Below, one piece after another: positions 13,488 to 13,506 of a DNA stretch of 13,506 bases. Within the stretch, counting starts at the first letter, position 1; each line of letters opens with the position of its first letter. Under the pieces are notes generated by a model. That model did not search any database, was not told the origin of the DNA, and was given only the letters and a program-made list of their open reading frames with translations. The position numbers and the translations under genes are program-made. Origin of the DNA: CG2-30-40-21 sp043806395 (GTDB taxonomy: Bacteria; UBA9089; CG2-30-40-21); the NCBI GenBank assembly GCA_043806395.1, contig JAZDHC010000022.1, positions 1 to 13,506 on the forward strand, read 5' to 3'.

Positions 13488-13506
13488 GAACCTGAACAAC
13501 GCAGCT

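Overview
The window reads as chromosomal DNA of an AT-leaning Gram-negative-type (diderm) bacterium. Three family-9 glycosyltransferases of the ADP-heptose:LPS heptosyltransferase type and an LpxK lipid A 4'-kinase imply an outer membrane with lipopolysaccharide. The intergenic repeats and the copies of short palindromic repeats recall genomes of uncultivated candidate phyla (Omnitrophota- or Desantisbacteria-like); that placement is an impression, not something the sequence proves.

Layout: everything from 200 to 12351 is on the minus strand and only trpC (12525-13301) is on the plus strand. In transcription order on the minus strand: (a) a GT9 glycosyltransferase split by a frameshift (12351-11174) with its own promoter; (b) ileS (11041-8288) behind a perfect TTGACA-17-TATAAT promoter; (c) a large DUF342/FapA-type protein with an added C-terminal membrane anchor (8189-6042); (d) a Fic-family gene reduced to remnants and interrupted by a 175-bp foldback element (6027-5567); (e) lpxK (5522-4452) behind a second perfect-consensus promoter placed so close that the mRNA may be leaderless; (f) two GT9 heptosyltransferase-like genes (4464-3307 and 3156-2110), the first with a C-terminus rewritten by a 158-bp foldback element; (g) a low-molecular-weight phosphatase (2108-1653) and rpiB (1656-1198), overlapping by 4 bp; (h) a small zinc-ribbon membrane protein (1088-744) and a MerR-type regulator (739-200), 4 bp apart. 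trpC diverges from the frameshifted GT9 gene with a separate consensus promoter.

Function: LpxK phosphorylates lipid A and the GT9 enzymes would add core heptoses, so 5522-2110 is an LPS inner-core operon; the phosphatase and rpiB follow as a pair also seen adjacent in Firmicutes (ywlE-rpiB). ileS and trpC are housekeeping genes.

The notable content is repeat biology. Two different MITE-like foldback elements sit in genes, each with target-site duplications that let the ancestral reading frame be rebuilt. A short palindromic repeat lies in frame inside ileS, with a relative in a 60-bp double hairpin at the window end and a more distant one nested in one of the MITEs. A 7-8-bp tandem repeat between ileS and the FapA-type gene supplies the stop codon of one and the ribosome-binding site of the other. 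I found no RNA genes, CRISPR array or complete transposase.
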